Shown here one piece after another: positions 6,814-7,014 of a stretch of 7,014 bases of DNA. The first letter of the stretch is position 1, and each line of letters opens with the position of its first letter. Both the position numbers and the translations under genes were made by a program. The notes below the pieces were generated by a model, which made no database searches, was not told where the DNA came from, and saw only the letters and a list, made by a program, of their open reading frames with translations. Source of the DNA: DSAR01 sp034437315 (GTDB lineage Bacteria; Chloroflexota; Anaerolineae; B4-G1); the NCBI GenBank assembly GCA_034437315.1, contig DAOTUC010000193.1, forward strand, positions 1 through 7,014, in the 5' to 3' direction.

Positions 6814-6819
6814 ACCTCC
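6814..6819 (-). promoter_or_regulatory. Ribosome binding site fixing the nitroreductase start
   Basis: GGAGGT on the minus strand, 7 nt before the ATG at 6804-6806. It excludes the 21-residue N-terminal extension that an upstream ATG (6867-6869) would add. Confidence 0.8.
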
Positions 6820-6857
6820 GTTTCAAATGGGTGTTCGGTTGAGATGACATTGCATTT

Positions 6858-6885
6858 AGTGTAGCACATCTGTGGGATTTGACAA
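6858..6885 (-). promoter_or_regulatory. Sigma70-type promoter of the nitroreductase operon
   Basis: On the minus strand TTGTCA (6880-6885, five of six consensus bases) is separated by 16 bp from TACACT (6858-6863), preceded by TGC as an extended -10. A T-rich tract lies just upstream of the -35 and could act as an UP element. The predicted start is near 6851, giving a leader of about 45 nt. The spacer holds a small dyad, CACA-TC-TGTG (6865-6874), of uncertain meaning. Confidence 0.55.
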
Positions 6886-6923
6886 AATGAAAAAATGGTT
6901 CTCTGGGATTTCGCATGGCGAGA

Positions 6924-7014
6924 CCCTAAAGGTTTTGCTCAAGGCCGCGCAAACAACGTTTTTGCCTTAAACAATGACCTTTTTCCATCAAAACCAGCGC
7001 AAAAACCTTTAGGG
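6924..7014. repeat. Short inverted-repeat unit with CCCTAAAGGTTTT termini
   Basis: CCCTAAAGGTTTT at 6924-6936 is mirrored exactly by 7002-7014, and the arms extend through GC if one extra T is allowed in the right arm. The 91-bp unit ends precisely at the last base of the window and has no ORF. It is not a terminator, since the arms are separated by about 65 bases. It may be a miniature mobile repeat or an intergenic repeat family. Confidence 0.5.

Noticed and set aside
6804..6869. Longer nitroreductase start adding 21 residues
   Set aside because: That ATG lies just upstream of the predicted transcription start region and lacks a ribosome site, while the ATG at 6806 has GGAGGT at ideal spacing and fits family length.
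7001..7014. CCCTAAA/TTTAGGG similarity to eukaryotic telomere repeats
   Set aside because: Only one unit is present per arm, not a tandem array, and the surrounding genes are clearly bacterial.

Overview
The window carries five protein genes, all read on the minus strand, with an AT-rich inverted-repeat element at the left edge and a short inverted-repeat unit at the right edge. The genes are GC-rich, have strong GGAGG-type ribosome sites, and include a secreted protein built from SdrD_B-like and DUF11 modules next to an MgtC/DUF4010 membrane protein. That combination suggests a Chloroflexota bacterium (Anaerolineae or Ardenticatenia-like). This is an inference from gene style and content; no rRNA or marker gene is present to settle it.

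Layout in the direction of transcription (right to left). A 91-bp inverted-repeat unit (6924-7014) ends exactly at the window edge. A sigma70-type promoter (about 6858-6885) then drives a nitroreductase-family flavoprotein (6246-6806). Its stop codon overlaps the ribosome site of a hydantoinase/dihydropyrimidinase-type cyclic amidohydrolase (4872-6236). Next come an MgtC-DUF4010 membrane protein (3579-4835) and a cytoplasmic alkaline-phosphatase-superfamily phosphodiesterase (2232-3542). The last two junctions are both 36 bp, and each has a small hairpin at the upstream gene's stop codon. These four genes look like one operon. After a 167-bp gap with its own extended -10 promoter and a tandem pair of operator-like palindromes lies a secreted, modular protein with an apparent N-terminal thioester domain (280-2064). 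Its 3' end is cut off by the 312-bp AT-rich element at 1-312.

Function. The nitroreductase and hydantoinase genes are probably co-translated and may act in breakdown or salvage of pyrimidines, hydantoins or related cyclic amides; the real substrate cannot be read from sequence. The MgtC-DUF4010 protein and the phosphodiesterase are co-transcribed with them by position, but no shared pathway is evident. The thioester-domain protein looks like a separately regulated surface adhesin that has lost its C-terminal part.

The most noteworthy signals are the MITE-like element that ends the adhesin gene, the thioester Cys/Gln motifs in that protein, and the two TGTGA-N8-TCAC palindromes 22 bp apart upstream of its TATAAT box. 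The remaining ORFs on either strand are shadows of these five genes.
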